64,000 bases of DNA from Microbacterium sp. Leaf159 (GTDB lineage: Bacteria > Actinomycetota > Actinomycetes > Actinomycetales > Microbacteriaceae): positions 756,538-820,537 of the forward strand of contig NZ_LMOU01000001.1 in assembly GCF_001423615.1 (NCBI RefSeq), given 5' to 3'. The notes beneath the pieces were generated by a model, which made no database searches, had not been told where the DNA came from, and worked only from the letters and a program-made list of their open reading frames with translations. Below, one piece after another: positions 17,671-26,224 of this stretch; positions within the stretch are counted from its first letter, which is position 1; each line of letters begins with the position of its first letter. A program made the translations under genes and the position numbers.

Positions 17671-19947
17671 TTACTCGGCTGCGGCCTCTTCAGCAGGAGC
17701 TGCGTCCGCTGCGGGAGCGTCGTCGAGCACAGGCTCGAGCGACAGCTTGCCGCGGTCGTCGATCTTCGTGATCTTCACGAGGATCTTCTGACCGACGGAG
17801 AGCACGTCGTCGACGTTCTCGACGCGCTTGCCACCGGCGAGCTTGCGCACCTCGGTGACGTGCAGCAGGCCGTCCTTGCCCGGGAGCAGGGAGACGAACG
17901 CACCGAACGTCGCGATCTTCACGACGGTTCCGAGGAACTGCTCGCCCACCTCGGGGTTGGTCGGGTTGGCGATCGCGTTGACCTGGGCGCGGGCGGCCTC
18001 GGCCGACGGGCCGTCGGTCGCGCCGATGTAGACGGTGCCGTCCTCCTCGATGGAGATCTGCGCACCGGTCTCGTCCTGGATCGCGTTGATCGTCTTGCCC
18101 TTCGGGCCGATCAGCTCACCGATCTTGTCGACCGGGATCTGCACGCTGATGACGCGAGGCGCGGTGGGCGCCATCTCGTCGGGAGCGTCGATCGCAGCGT
18201 TCAGGACGTTGAGGATCGTCAGACGCGCGTCGCGGGCCTGGGTCAGCGCGCCTGCGAGCACCGACGACGGGATGCCGTCGAGCTTCGTGTCGAGCTGGAT
18301 CGCCGTGACGAATTCGCTGGTACCGGCGACCTTGAAGTCCATGTCGCCGAGAGCGTCCTCGGCACCGAGGATGTCGGTGAGTGCGGCGTAGCGCGTCTCA
18401 CCGTTGACCTCGTCGGAGACGAGACCCATCGCGATACCGGCGACGGCTGCGCGCAGCGGCACACCCGCGTTCAGGAGCGACAGGGTCGACGCGCAGACGG
18501 AGCCCATCGACGTCGAGCCGTTGGAGCTCAGCGCCTCGGAGACCTGACGGATCGCGTAGGGGAACTCCTCGCGGCTCGGCAGCACCGGCACGAGTGCGCG
18601 CTCGGCGAGGAAGCCGTGCCCGATCTCGCGACGCTTCGGCGAACCGACCCGGCCGGTCTCACCGGTCGAGTAGGGCGGGAAGTTGTAGTGGTGCATGTAC
18701 CGCTTGCTCGTCGTGGGCGACAGCGAGTCGATCTGCTGCTCCATCTTGAGCATGTTCAGCGTGGTGATGCCCATGATCTGGGTCTCGCCGCGCTGGAAGA
18801 TCGCGGAGCCGTGAACACGCGGGATGACCTGCACCTCGGCGTCGAGCGGACGGATGTCCGCCAGACCACGGCCGTCCATGCGCACGCTCTCCGTGAGGAT
18901 GCGGCCGCGGACGATCTTCTTCGTGACGGACTTGTACGCCGCGGAGAACTCGAGCGGGGCTCCAGCGGGCAGGTTGCCGGCCTCGACCGCTTCGATGAGC
19001 TGCGCCTTGACGCGGTCCTTGACCTCGTCGTCCTTGCCCTGACGCTCCAGCTTGTCGGCGATCTGGTAGACGTTCACCAGGTCGTCGTAGGAGCGCTCGG
19101 CCACGAAGTCGTAGACCTCGCTGGAGTACGGCGGGAAGACCGGGTACACGCCCGGCTCCTTCGCAGCCGTGGCTGCGAGCTCGGCCTGAGCCTTGACGAG
19201 CTGCGCGATGAAGGGCTTCGACGCTTCGAGACCCTGCGCGACGACGGCCTCGTCGGGCTTCGTGGCGCCGGCCTTGATCAGGTTCCAGCTGCCCTCGGTG
19301 GCCTCAGCCTCGACCATCATGATCGCGACGTCTTCGGTGCCGTCGGACTTGGTGACGACACGACCGGCGACGATCAGGTCGAACACGGCCTCGCTCACCT
19401 GCTCGGCGGTCGGGAACGCGACCCACTGGTCGGCGTGCTCGCCCTGACCCGGGATGAACGCGAGGCGCACACCGGCGACCGGGCCCGAGAACGGAAGACC
19501 CGAGATCTGCGTCGACGCGGAGGCCGCGTTGATCGCGAGAGCGTCGTAGAACTCGCCCGGAGCGATCGAGAGCACGGTGATGACGATCTGGACCTCGTTG
19601 CGCAGGCCGTCGACGAACGACGGACGCAGCGGACGGTCGATCAGACGGCAGACGAGGATCGCCTCGGTCGAGGGACGACCCTCACGACGGAAGAACGAGC
19701 CGGGGATCTTGCCCGCTGCGTACGAACGCTCTTCGACGTCGACCGTCAGCGGGAAGAAGTCGAAGCCCTCGCGCGGGTGCTTGCCGGCGCTCGTGGCCGA
19801 GAGGAGCATGGTCTCGCCGTCGAGGTAGGCGGCGACTGCGCCCTGAGCCTGCTGCGCGAGGCGGCCGGTCTCGAAGCGGATGGTGCGGGTGCCGAAGCGG
19901 CCGTTGTCGAGAACGGCCTCGGTGGCGGTGATTTCAGGACCTTCCAA
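17671..19947 (-). CDS. pnp: Polyribonucleotide nucleotidyltransferase (PNPase)
   Basis: PNPase degrades RNA 3' to 5' using phosphate and can add tails in reverse. The 758-residue protein has two RNase PH-like domains: the first with [46 protein letters not shown], the second with [16 protein letters not shown] and [27 protein letters not shown] domain ([18 protein letters not shown]) and an S1 domain ([28 protein letters not shown]) follow, with a short Ala/Glu tail. The start is TTG at 19947, with AAGGAG 7 bases before it. TTG is rare for such a core gene. It is preceded by a leader of about 230 bases. In many actinobacteria rpsO lies directly upstream, but here it is 20 kb away. Confidence 0.98.
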   Translation of the reverse strand: MEGPEITATEAVLDNGRFGTRTIRFETGRLAQQAQGAVAAYLDGETMLLSATSAGKHPREGFDFFPLTVDVEERSYAAGKIPGSFFRREGRPSTEAILVCRLIDRPLRPSFVDGLRNEVQIVITVLSIAPGEFYDALAINAASASTQISGLPFSGPVAGVRLAFIPGQGEHADQWVAFPTAEQVSEAVFDLIVAGRVVTKSDGTEDVAIMMVEAEATEGSWNLIKAGATKPDEAVVAQGLEASKPFIAQLVKAQAELAATAAKEPGVYPVFPPYSSEVYDFVAERSYDDLVNVYQIADKLERQGKDDEVKDRVKAQLIEAVEAGNLPAGAPLEFSAAYKSVTKKIVRGRILTESVRMDGRGLADIRPLDAEVQVIPRVHGSAIFQRGETQIMGITTLNMLKMEQQIDSLSPTTSKRYMHHYNFPPYSTGETGRVGSPKRREIGHGFLAERALVPVLPSREEFPYAIRQVSEALSSNGSTSMGSVCASTLSLLNAGVPLRAAVAGIAMGLVSDEVNGETRYAALTDILGAEDALGDMDFKVAGTSEFVTAIQLDTKLDGIPSSVLAGALTQARDARLTILNVLNAAIDAPDEMAPTAPRVISVQIPVDKIGELIGPKGKTINAIQDETGAQISIEEDGTVYIGATDGPSAEAARAQVNAIANPTNPEVGEQFLGTVVKIATFGAFVSLLPGKDGLLHVTEVRKLAGGKRVENVDDVLSVGQKILVKITKIDDRGKLSLEPVLDDAPAADAAPAEEAAAE

Positions 19948-20034
19948 GAGGTCTCTCCTTCTTTGTTTAGACTCGCGAATCCGTATGACGCGCGAGCGTG
20001 TTCATGAAGGAGCGGATGCAGCCGGATACGGGCG

Positions 20035-20050
20035 CGCGGGCAATCCCGCG
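20035..20050 (-). other. Hairpin in pnp 5' leader
   Basis: CGCGGG-CAAT-CCCGCG is a perfect 6-bp stem with a 4-base loop inside the inferred pnp leader. A second, looser stem, CTCGCG with CGCGAG (19972-19977 and 19991-19996), lies just before the ribosome site. Such leader stems could be targets for the autoregulation known for pnp in other bacteria, but this is only inference. Confidence 0.4.
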
Positions 20051-20185
20051 AATGTCGCCTGCGCTGGCCACCAGTAGAAAGCCACCCGACGACCCGCCGA
20101 GGAACCCACCACAGGGGACCAGCTCTCCGCCGATCGCTCCATGAGTCGATATGAAGTTGTGCAGCCGACAGACGTCGACCTCGTC

Positions 20186-20191
20186 CAGCCT
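20186..20191 (-). promoter_or_regulatory. Candidate -10 element for pnp
   Basis: TAGGCT on the minus strand at 20191-20186 matches the -10 type used by many genes in this window. No strong -35 is visible. It would place the pnp transcription start near 20178-20180. Confidence 0.4.
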
Positions 20192-20310
20192 ACCAGCGGC
20201 GCCCCGGAAACCCTCTCGACCGTGCGATCCGGATGTTCGGACACGCGTCGTCCACACGTCGTTCACCGACCGGATGCCGGCCCGTGAGGAGCATCCGCTG
20301 TCCTGGCACC

Positions 20311-21621
20311 ATGCGCATGTCAGTGATCGGATGCGGGTACCTCGGTGCCGTGCACGCCGCAGCGATGGCCTCGATCGGACACGACGTCGTCGGGATCGAC
20401 GTCGATGCACAGAAAGTCGCGGCGCTGGCAAGCGGCACAGCGCCGTTCTTCGAGCCTCAGCTCGCAGAGCTCCTGCAGGAGGGCCTCGCGTCAGGTCGAT
20501 TGAGATTCAGTACCGAGATGTCGAGTGCGACGGGGGCCGCGATCCACTTCATCGCCGTCGGCACTCCGCAGGTCCCGGGCGGGCATGCCGCAGATCTGCG
20601 GTTCGTCGACGCGGCCGTGACTGCACTGCTCCCCCACCTGCGCCCGGGAGACGTGGTGGCCGGCAAGTCGACGGTGCCCGTGGGGACGGCCGAGCGGCTG
20701 AGCGCGGCGGTCGCCGAGACCGGCGCGACGCTCGTGTGGAACCCCGAGTTCCTCCGCGAGGGCTGGGCGGTGCACGACACGATCTCGCCCGACCGCCTTG
20801 TGGTGGGTGTGCCGTCCGGGAGCGACGGCGAGCGTGCTGCGGATGCGCTGCGCGAGGTGTACCGCCCCGCAGTGGAGGCCGGCACACCGTTCCTCGTGAC
20901 GGATCTGGCGACGGCAGAGCTCGTCAAGGGCGCGGCCAATGCCTTTCTCGCCACCAAGATCTCGTTCATCAACGCGATGGCCGAGATCGCGGAGGCCTCT
21001 GGCGCCGACGTCGCGCTCCTCGCGGATGCCCTCGGACACGACACCCGCATCGGGCGCCGATATCTGGGCTCAGGGATCGGATTCGGCGGCGGCTGCCTCC
21101 CGAAGGACATCCGTGCCTTCGCCGCCCGCGCCGAGGAGCTCGGACGCGGTGAGGCCGTGGGATTCCTCCGGGAGGTCGACTCGATCAACCTCCGGCGACG
21201 CGAGCGAGCTGTGCAGCTCGTCGTCGACGCCCTCGGGGGTCTGGTGTTCGGACGCCGGATCGCGGTGCTCGGCGCCGCGTTCAAGCCCTTCAGCGATGAC
21301 ATCCGCGACTCGCCCGCTCTCGACGTCGCCGTCAGGCTGCGCGGCCTGGGCGCAGACGTGGTCGTCACCGACCCGGCCGCTCTCGACAACGCCGCGGCGG
21401 CGCACCCCCAGCTCGGCTACGCGACCGAACGCGACGACGCGCTCCGCGACGCGGATGCCGTGGTGATCGTCACGGAGTGGGATATCTACCGCCGCGAGAT
21501 GACTCCCGAGCACGCCGGGTCGCTCGCCGCAGGCCGAGTCATCGTCGACGGCCGGAACTGCCTCGATGCCGCCGCCTGGCGGGCCGCGGGCTGGGCGTAT
21601 CACGGCATGGGACGCCGCTGA
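20311..21621 (+). CDS. UDP-glucose/GDP-mannose dehydrogenase family protein
   Basis: This 436-residue enzyme probably oxidises UDP-glucose to UDP-glucuronate with two NAD, feeding surface polysaccharide synthesis. The N-terminal Rossmann motif is VIGCGYLGAVHAAAMASIGHDVVGIDVD. The family motifs IAVGTPQ, GKSTVPVGTAERL and NPEFLREGWAVHD follow. The catalytic Cys is in GIGFGGGCLPKDIRAF, and the C-terminal domain has LGAAFKPFSDDIRDSPALDVA. I chose the ATG at 20311. A second ATG two codons on is equally possible. The neighbouring glycosyltransferase-SGNH gene is convergent and may share the envelope role. Confidence 0.93.
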   Translation: MRMSVIGCGYLGAVHAAAMASIGHDVVGIDVDAQKVAALASGTAPFFEPQLAELLQEGLASGRLRFSTEMSSATGAAIHFIAVGTPQVPGGHAADLRFVDAAVTALLPHLRPGDVVAGKSTVPVGTAERLSAAVAETGATLVWNPEFLREGWAVHDTISPDRLVVGVPSGSDGERAADALREVYRPAVEAGTPFLVTDLATAELVKGAANAFLATKISFINAMAEIAEASGADVALLADALGHDTRIGRRYLGSGIGFGGGCLPKDIRAFAARAEELGRGEAVGFLREVDSINLRRRERAVQLVVDALGGLVFGRRIAVLGAAFKPFSDDIRDSPALDVAVRLRGLGADVVVTDPAALDNAAAAHPQLGYATERDDALRDADAVVIVTEWDIYRREMTPEHAGSLAAGRVIVDGRNCLDAAAWRAAGWAYHGMGRR

Positions 21622-21641
21622 TCGAGCCGGGTCGCACGATC

Positions 21642-21690
21642 GGGCGGTCCCCCGACCCGACCGCCTGAGCCGTCTGGGCGTTCGCCCGGG
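21642..21690. terminator. Candidate hairpins between convergent genes
   Basis: GGCGGTC (21643-21649) pairs with GACCGCC (21659-21665). A second small stem, CTGGGCG-TT-CGCCCGG, follows near 21675-21690. They sit between the ends of the dehydrogenase and glycosyltransferase genes. Neither has a T-run. Confidence 0.35.
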
Positions 21691-21695
21691 TCGCG

Positions 21696-23636
21696 TCAGC
21701 TCACCCGCACCCCGCTGCGCGAGGTCGACCGGCCCAGGTACACGTAGTCGTCGTGCTTCGCGCTGCGCCCATCGCCCGCGGCCCGACCGTGTATCCGACG
21801 CCACACCCACGGCAGTGCGTGTCTCCGCCACCACAAGCCCGCACCGATCGGCTCGTTCTCGTGCAGCGCCGCATCGAGAGCGCCGAGCGCGTCCGCGTGC
21901 GGGACGGCCAGCATCTCGCCCGCTCGGTACGCGAGGAAGCGGTGACCTCGGCTGCTCAGATGCACGAGGTCCTCGCCCCAGTTCGATCGGTCGGGAAGGG
22001 AAGGATGCAGATCGGTGTCGATCAGGATCGCCCCGGTGCGGGCGGCGATGCCGGCGAGCGCCGTCGCGAATGCAGCGAATCGGCGGGAGTAGATCGCAGC
22101 CGCCCTCCGGCGAGGGAGGAAAGGCGTGACCAGCACGACATCGGCTCCGATGTCGCGGAGTCGCCGGACTGCGCCCTCGACCTCTGCGGCGAGCGCGGGC
22201 ACGTCGGCGGTGGGCTTCACCAGGTCGTTCGCCCCGATGAGGATCGACACGAGATCCGGTTCGAGTTCGAGGGCGCGCGGGAGCTGGATCTCGCAGACGT
22301 CCCGGACCCGCTTCGATCTGATCGCGAGGTTCGCGTAGTGCAGTCCGCCGCGAGCGGCGAGCAGCAGTGCGAGGCGGTCCGCCCATCCGCGCAGGGCTCC
22401 GTCCGGCGCCGGATCGCACAGCCCTTCGGTGAGGGAGTCGCCCATCGCCACGTAGCGGTGCCAGCGACGAGGATCGACGGGAGCAGCGATCTCAGGGCGG
22501 GTCAGGCGACGCGCGCGGAGCCCCGAGTCCACGGCGCGAAGCGTCCGTGCCTCGTCGAAATGGCCGAGCAGCTGGTCGCACACGCTCGACCAGCTGCGCC
22601 CCTGCACTGCCTGGTGTCCTGCCTCGCCGAACGCCCTGCGCTTGCGACCGTCTCCGGCGAGGTCGGCGACCCTCATCCGCAGATCCGCCAGGTCTCCAGG
22701 TCGGTACAGCCATCCGTCGATCCCCATCCGCACCAGGTCCAGGGGACCGCCACGTCCGGTGGCGACGACGGGGACCCCGCTCGCGTGCGCCTCCTGCAGG
22801 GTCTGACCGAACGTCTCGCTCTCCCCCGGGTGCACGAACACGTCGAACGACGCGGTCGCCGCGGCGAGCGCTTCTCCCTCGAGATGGCCGAGGAAGAGCG
22901 CGTGGGGCATCAGGGCGGCCAGCTTCATCCGGCTGGGCCCGTCCCCGACGATCACGAGTCTTGCTCCGGGGATGCTCTGCAGCACAGCGAGGTCCTCGAC
23001 CTGCTTCTCGGGCGCGAGGCGGCCGACGTATCCGATCACGACATCACCGCCCCACTCCGCTCGCAGCGTCTCGCTGCGTCGGGAGGGCTGGAACCGTTCG
23101 GCGTCCACACCTCTGCCCCACCGACGTACCCGATCGACTCCGAGAGAGGTGAGACGCTGCGCGGAGTCGGCGGACGGCGCAAGCGACAGGGTCGCGCGAC
23201 GGTGGAGCCGGGCGATGTGAGCATGCGCGACACCGGTCGTCACGGGTACCCGGTATCTCTCGGTGTACGCGGCGACATCGGTCTGATACGCCGCGACCGC
23301 GGCGACGTCGAGACGCTCTGCGGCGAGCGCTCCCCTCCAGCCCAGCGCGAACGGCGAGGCGAGGTGCACGACGTCGGGCTGGAAGCGACGGAGGGATGCG
23401 GCGACGCGGTGCGCTGGCGAGGTGCCCACCCGCACGTTGCGGTACCCGGGGAGGGCAACGCTCGGGATGGGCTCGATGGCAGCACCGTCGATCTCGGTGG
23501 GCATGCCGACGGCATCCGGCGCGATCACGTGCGCCTCATGGCCTGTGCGCTCGAGGTGCTTCAGGATCTGCAGGACGGACCCGGTGACACCGTTCATGTG
23601 CGGAAGGAAGGACTCTGTCACGATCGCGACTCTCAC
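21696..23636 (-). CDS. Fused GT4 glycosyltransferase and SGNH hydrolase
   Basis: This is one 646-residue reading frame with two enzymes. Residues 1 to about 385 form a GT4 family glycosyltransferase (VRVAIVTESFLPHMNGVTGSVLQILKHLE, then EKQVEDLAVL and the EX7E motif ESETFGQTLQE near 274-282), resembling actinobacterial mannosyltransferases. Residues from about 394 form an SGNH hydrolase with GDSL-type block GDSLTE at 399-404, GAND at 468-471 and the DLVH Asp/His pair at 556-559. The join is continuous with no stop or frame change. I chose the GTG at 23636, where the conserved glycosyltransferase start lies. Addition and trimming of acyl or glycan groups on the envelope is a plausible joint role, but the substrates are unknown. 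Confidence 0.87.
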   Translation of the reverse strand: MRVAIVTESFLPHMNGVTGSVLQILKHLERTGHEAHVIAPDAVGMPTEIDGAAIEPIPSVALPGYRNVRVGTSPAHRVAASLRRFQPDVVHLASPFALGWRGALAAERLDVAAVAAYQTDVAAYTERYRVPVTTGVAHAHIARLHRRATLSLAPSADSAQRLTSLGVDRVRRWGRGVDAERFQPSRRSETLRAEWGGDVVIGYVGRLAPEKQVEDLAVLQSIPGARLVIVGDGPSRMKLAALMPHALFLGHLEGEALAAATASFDVFVHPGESETFGQTLQEAHASGVPVVATGRGGPLDLVRMGIDGWLYRPGDLADLRMRVADLAGDGRKRRAFGEAGHQAVQGRSWSSVCDQLLGHFDEARTLRAVDSGLRARRLTRPEIAAPVDPRRWHRYVAMGDSLTEGLCDPAPDGALRGWADRLALLLAARGGLHYANLAIRSKRVRDVCEIQLPRALELEPDLVSILIGANDLVKPTADVPALAAEVEGAVRRLRDIGADVVLVTPFLPRRRAAAIYSRRFAAFATALAGIAARTGAILIDTDLHPSLPDRSNWGEDLVHLSSRGHRFLAYRAGEMLAVPHADALGALDAALHENEPIGAGLWWRRHALPWVWRRIHGRAAGDGRSAKHDDYVYLGRSTSRSGVRVS

Positions 23637-23775
23637 ATGCCCAGGATGCCGCCGACGACGGGTGCCGACCGCGTGAAACCCCTCAGAGCACCAGAAGTTC
23701 ACCGGATGCTGGATCGCGCGTCACCGGCTATCCGGTCGTTGGTTCCCGTTCACCTGCGCCGAGCACTCTGGAGCC

Positions 23776-24345
23776 GTGTCCGATCTGCTCGCCGGCCCCT
23801 GGGCCCTCGCCGTCATGAGCCTCCTTGTCCTCGGCGACTCGTTCTTCGTGGTCGTGCCGGGGGAGATCGCGGTCACGGCTCTCGCGGCGGTCTCTCAGTC
23901 ATCGGGGGCGCCACCCCTGTGGGCGGTGATCGTCTGCGCGGGAGTCGCGGCCGCCGCGGGAGACACTGCCTGCTATCTGATCGGTCGCACGGTCGGGACG
24001 GAACGGTGGCGGTGGATGCGGGCGCCTCGCGTGCGCCAGGCTCTCGCCTGGGCAGGGCGACGACTCGACGGCGGAACGGCCACCGTGCTGTTCACAGCCC
24101 GCTTCGTTCCGTTCGCACGCCTGGCCATCAACCTCGTCGCCGGCGCCTCGCGCATACCTCCCGGCCGATATCTGTGCCTGGTGGGCGTGGCGGCCTTCGG
24201 GTGGGCCGCCTATCAGGCGTCCGTGGGCGCCATCGTCGCCGCTCTCGTGCCCGGTGGCCCGGTGGTGGCCGTCGTCGTGTCCGTGGCGGTGGCAGTCGGC
24301 CTCGGTGCGGTGATCGACCTCGTCTCCCGCAGAGCGCGGAGGTAA
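23776..24345 (+). CDS. DedA family membrane protein
   Basis: This is a 189-residue integral membrane protein of the DedA/SNARE-associated family, linked in other bacteria to lipid carrier flipping and membrane homeostasis. Hydrophobic segments occur at residues 8-24, 45-65, about 105-125, 140-160 and 165-182. The motifs PGEIAVTALAA, GDTACYLIGRTVG and FTARFVPFARLAINLVAGASRIPPGRYL fit the family. The start is GTG at 23776. It is divergent from the GT4-SGNH gene, 139 bases away. A small DUF5302 gene follows with its own promoter. Confidence 0.9.
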   Translation: MSDLLAGPWALAVMSLLVLGDSFFVVVPGEIAVTALAAVSQSSGAPPLWAVIVCAGVAAAAGDTACYLIGRTVGTERWRWMRAPRVRQALAWAGRRLDGGTATVLFTARFVPFARLAINLVAGASRIPPGRYLCLVGVAAFGWAAYQASVGAIVAALVPGGPVVAVVVSVAVAVGLGAVIDLVSRRARR

Positions 24346-24384
24346 TCCACCCACCCGTCGGAGGCGTGCCCTAGGCTGGCGAAC

Positions 24385-24561
24385 ATGAGCACCGAAGAAG
24401 GCGCCTCCTCCAGCGAGGACATGAAGCGCAAGTTCAAGGAAGCGCTCGAGAAGAAGAACGCGCACCACAGGCAGGGCGAGGCCCACCTGGACGGCGACTC
24501 CGCCGTCCACGGCGCACCCGCCCCGCAGACGCGGCGCGAGTTCCGACGCAAGAGCGGTTGA
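24385..24561 (+). CDS. DUF5302 family small protein
   Basis: This 58-residue hydrophilic protein matches the DUF5302 pattern of actinobacteria. An acidic serine-rich start is followed by EDMKRKFKEALEKKNAHHRQGEAHLDGDSAVHG and a basic tail APQTRREFRRKSG. The family has no known function. The ATG lies 7 bases after TAGGCT, so the transcript is probably leaderless. A perfect terminator follows 6 bases after the stop, so this is a monocistronic gene. The short size, clean promoter and terminator support it as a real gene. Confidence 0.85.
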   Translation: MSTEEGASSSEDMKRKFKEALEKKNAHHRQGEAHLDGDSAVHGAPAPQTRREFRRKSG

Positions 24562-24567
24562 CCACAC

Positions 24568-24603
24568 GGATGCGGGAGCCGGCGACTGCCGGCTCCCGCA
24601 TCC
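24568..24603 (+). terminator. Rho-independent terminator after DUF5302 gene
   Basis: A perfect 16-bp stem (left arm 24568-24583, right arm 24588-24603, loop GACT) is followed by TTCTTCTTCC. It follows the DUF5302 stop by six bases and lies just before the end of dctA on the other strand, so it may work in both directions. Confidence 0.85.
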
Positions 24604-24624
24604 TTCTTCTTCCCGGCCCGAGGC

Positions 24625-26064
24625 TCAGTTCTGTGCGGCGCGGAGACGCGCCCGCTCCTCTTTCGCAGCCATCTCGTCGAGGGCAGACTCCTTGAGACCC
24701 TGCACGTCGACGGCCTTCCGCTCATCGACCATCCCGTGCTCGTCGACCCCGTCGAGCTGCGACTCCTCGAACGGAAGCGCGCCGCTGAGCACCTGCTGAA
24801 CGCGATCACGATCGATCTGACGCGTCCACGTGCCGATCAGGAGCGTGGCGACCGCGTTGCCGGTGAAGTTGGTGAGCGCTCGCCCCTCGGACATGAACCG
24901 GTCGATACCGACGATCACGCCGACACCGTCGACCAGATCGGGACGGTATGCCTGCAATCCACCGGCGAGCGTCGCGAGTCCCGCACCTGTGACGCCGGCG
25001 GCTCCCTTGCTCGCGATGATCATGAACACCAGCAGCCCGATCTGCTCGCCGATCGACATCGGCTGCCCCATCCCCGTGGCGATGAACAGCGACGCCATGG
25101 TCAGGTAGATCGCAGTGCCGTCGAGGTTGAAGGAGTACCCCGTCGGCACCGTGATGCCGACGACCGGCTTCGATACGCCGATGTGCTCCATCTTCGCGAT
25201 CAGCCGCGGGAGCGCGGACTCCGACGACGAGGTGCCGACGATGAGCAGGTACTCACGTGCCAGGTACTTGACGAGGCTGAAGATGTTCACCCTGGTGACG
25301 GCGAAGAGCAGCGTCCCGAGCACCACGACGATGAACAGGAAGCAGGTGATGTAGAACGCGATCATGAGAACGCCGAGGCTCCAGATCGCCGCGATCCCCG
25401 TCTTGCCCACCACCGCTGCGATCGCTCCGAACGCGCCGAGAGGGGCGAGCCACAGGATCATGCCGAGGATGCGGAACACGAGCTTCTGGAGGTTCTTGAC
25501 CGCATCCATGATCGGCGCGCCCTTCTCGCCGAGCCCCTGGAGCGCGAAGCCCACGAGCAGGGCGATGAACAGCACCTGCAGGACGCTCTCACCGGTGAAC
25601 GCCGAGAAGAAGGTCGTCGGGATGATCCCGAGGATGAACTCGGTGGTGGTCTTCGCCTCGGTCTCGGTCGCGTCGTAGCTCGAGTTCGCCATGTCGAGGC
25701 CCGCACCCGGGTGGATGATGTTGCCGACGACCAGGCCGATCGCGAGCGCGAACGTGGACATGACCATGAAGTAGAGCAGCGCCAGACCGCCGATCTTCCC
25801 GACGGTCGCCGCCTTCGCGATGGACCCGACGCCGACGACGATCGTGCAGAAGATGATCGGCGCGATCATCATCTTGATCAGCGACACGAAGCCCTTGCCG
25901 ATCGGCTCGAGACTCTGGCCGACCTCCGGCCAGATCAGGCCGACCGCCGCGCCGAGCACGACGGCGATGATCACCGACACGTACAGCCAGGTGTGCCGAT
26001 CCCAGGCCTGCTTGCCCCGCCGCCAGTGGAATCCGGGAAGCGAGAACCCTGTGGTGATGGCCAT
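24625..26064 (-). CDS. dctA: C4-dicarboxylate/cation symporter (DctA-like)
   Basis: This is a 479-residue member of the dicarboxylate/amino acid:cation symporter (SDF) family. It probably imports succinate, fumarate, malate or aspartate. Multiple membrane segments are present, starting at WLYVSVIIAVVLGAAVGLIWPEVG, with KMMIAPIIFCTIVVGVGSI. The substrate region includes GTSSSESALPRLIAKMEHIGV, TVPTGYSFNLDGTAIYLTMASLFIA, and SKGAAGVTGAGLATLAGGL. The ATG at 26064 has a strong AAGGAGGA ribosome site, which decides it over the longer frame. It is divergent from a sensor kinase/regulator pair of the DcuS/DcuR or CitAB type, which probably controls it. Confidence 0.93.
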   Translation of the reverse strand: MAITTGFSLPGFHWRRGKQAWDRHTWLYVSVIIAVVLGAAVGLIWPEVGQSLEPIGKGFVSLIKMMIAPIIFCTIVVGVGSIAKAATVGKIGGLALLYFMVMSTFALAIGLVVGNIIHPGAGLDMANSSYDATETEAKTTTEFILGIIPTTFFSAFTGESVLQVLFIALLVGFALQGLGEKGAPIMDAVKNLQKLVFRILGMILWLAPLGAFGAIAAVVGKTGIAAIWSLGVLMIAFYITCFLFIVVVLGTLLFAVTRVNIFSLVKYLAREYLLIVGTSSSESALPRLIAKMEHIGVSKPVVGITVPTGYSFNLDGTAIYLTMASLFIATGMGQPMSIGEQIGLLVFMIIASKGAAGVTGAGLATLAGGLQAYRPDLVDGVGVIVGIDRFMSEGRALTNFTGNAVATLLIGTWTRQIDRDRVQQVLSGALPFEESQLDGVDEHGMVDERKAVDVQGLKESALDEMAAKEERARLRAAQN

Positions 26065-26224
26065 GTTTTCCTCCTTGATCATGAACGTCTTCGTCTCATG
26101 CCCGCAGGCGCCGTCGCCTTCGGTAAGCTCACCGTCGCGGACTTCCCCCGGCAGCACCATTTGTGGTCGTATTGGTCACCACCGATATCCGGACTCCGCG
26201 ATCACCGACGATCGGAAGGACGCG

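Larger units (their letters stand above)
19948..20310. other. Gene-free pnp leader and divergent promoter region
   Basis: This 363-base stretch has no convincing gene. On the minus strand it holds a TAGGCT -10 hexamer (20186-20191) that would give pnp a leader of roughly 230 bases, two hairpins in that leader (19972-19996 and 20035-20050), and the pnp ribosome site. On the plus strand the last bases hold the start region of the UDP-glucose dehydrogenase gene. An open frame on the minus strand here has no family resemblance that I can see. Confidence 0.6.

Noticed and set aside
17860..20007. A 715-codon open frame opposite pnp
   Set aside because: Antisense shadow caused by high GC at third positions. 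No recognisable motif, and it would need pnp to be absent.
19967..20431. A 154-codon frame in the pnp leader region
   Set aside because: Its second half overlaps the leader with no family resemblance, and its first half is antisense to the dehydrogenase start.
21070..22419. A 449-codon frame opposite the dehydrogenase and the fusion gene
   Set aside because: Arg/Pro-rich product without motifs, crossing two confident genes.
26163..26182. GTGGT and ACCAC flanking the dctA/kinase promoter region as an operator
   Set aside because: Only 5 bp arms with a 10-base spacer. This is expected by chance in a GC-rich region.
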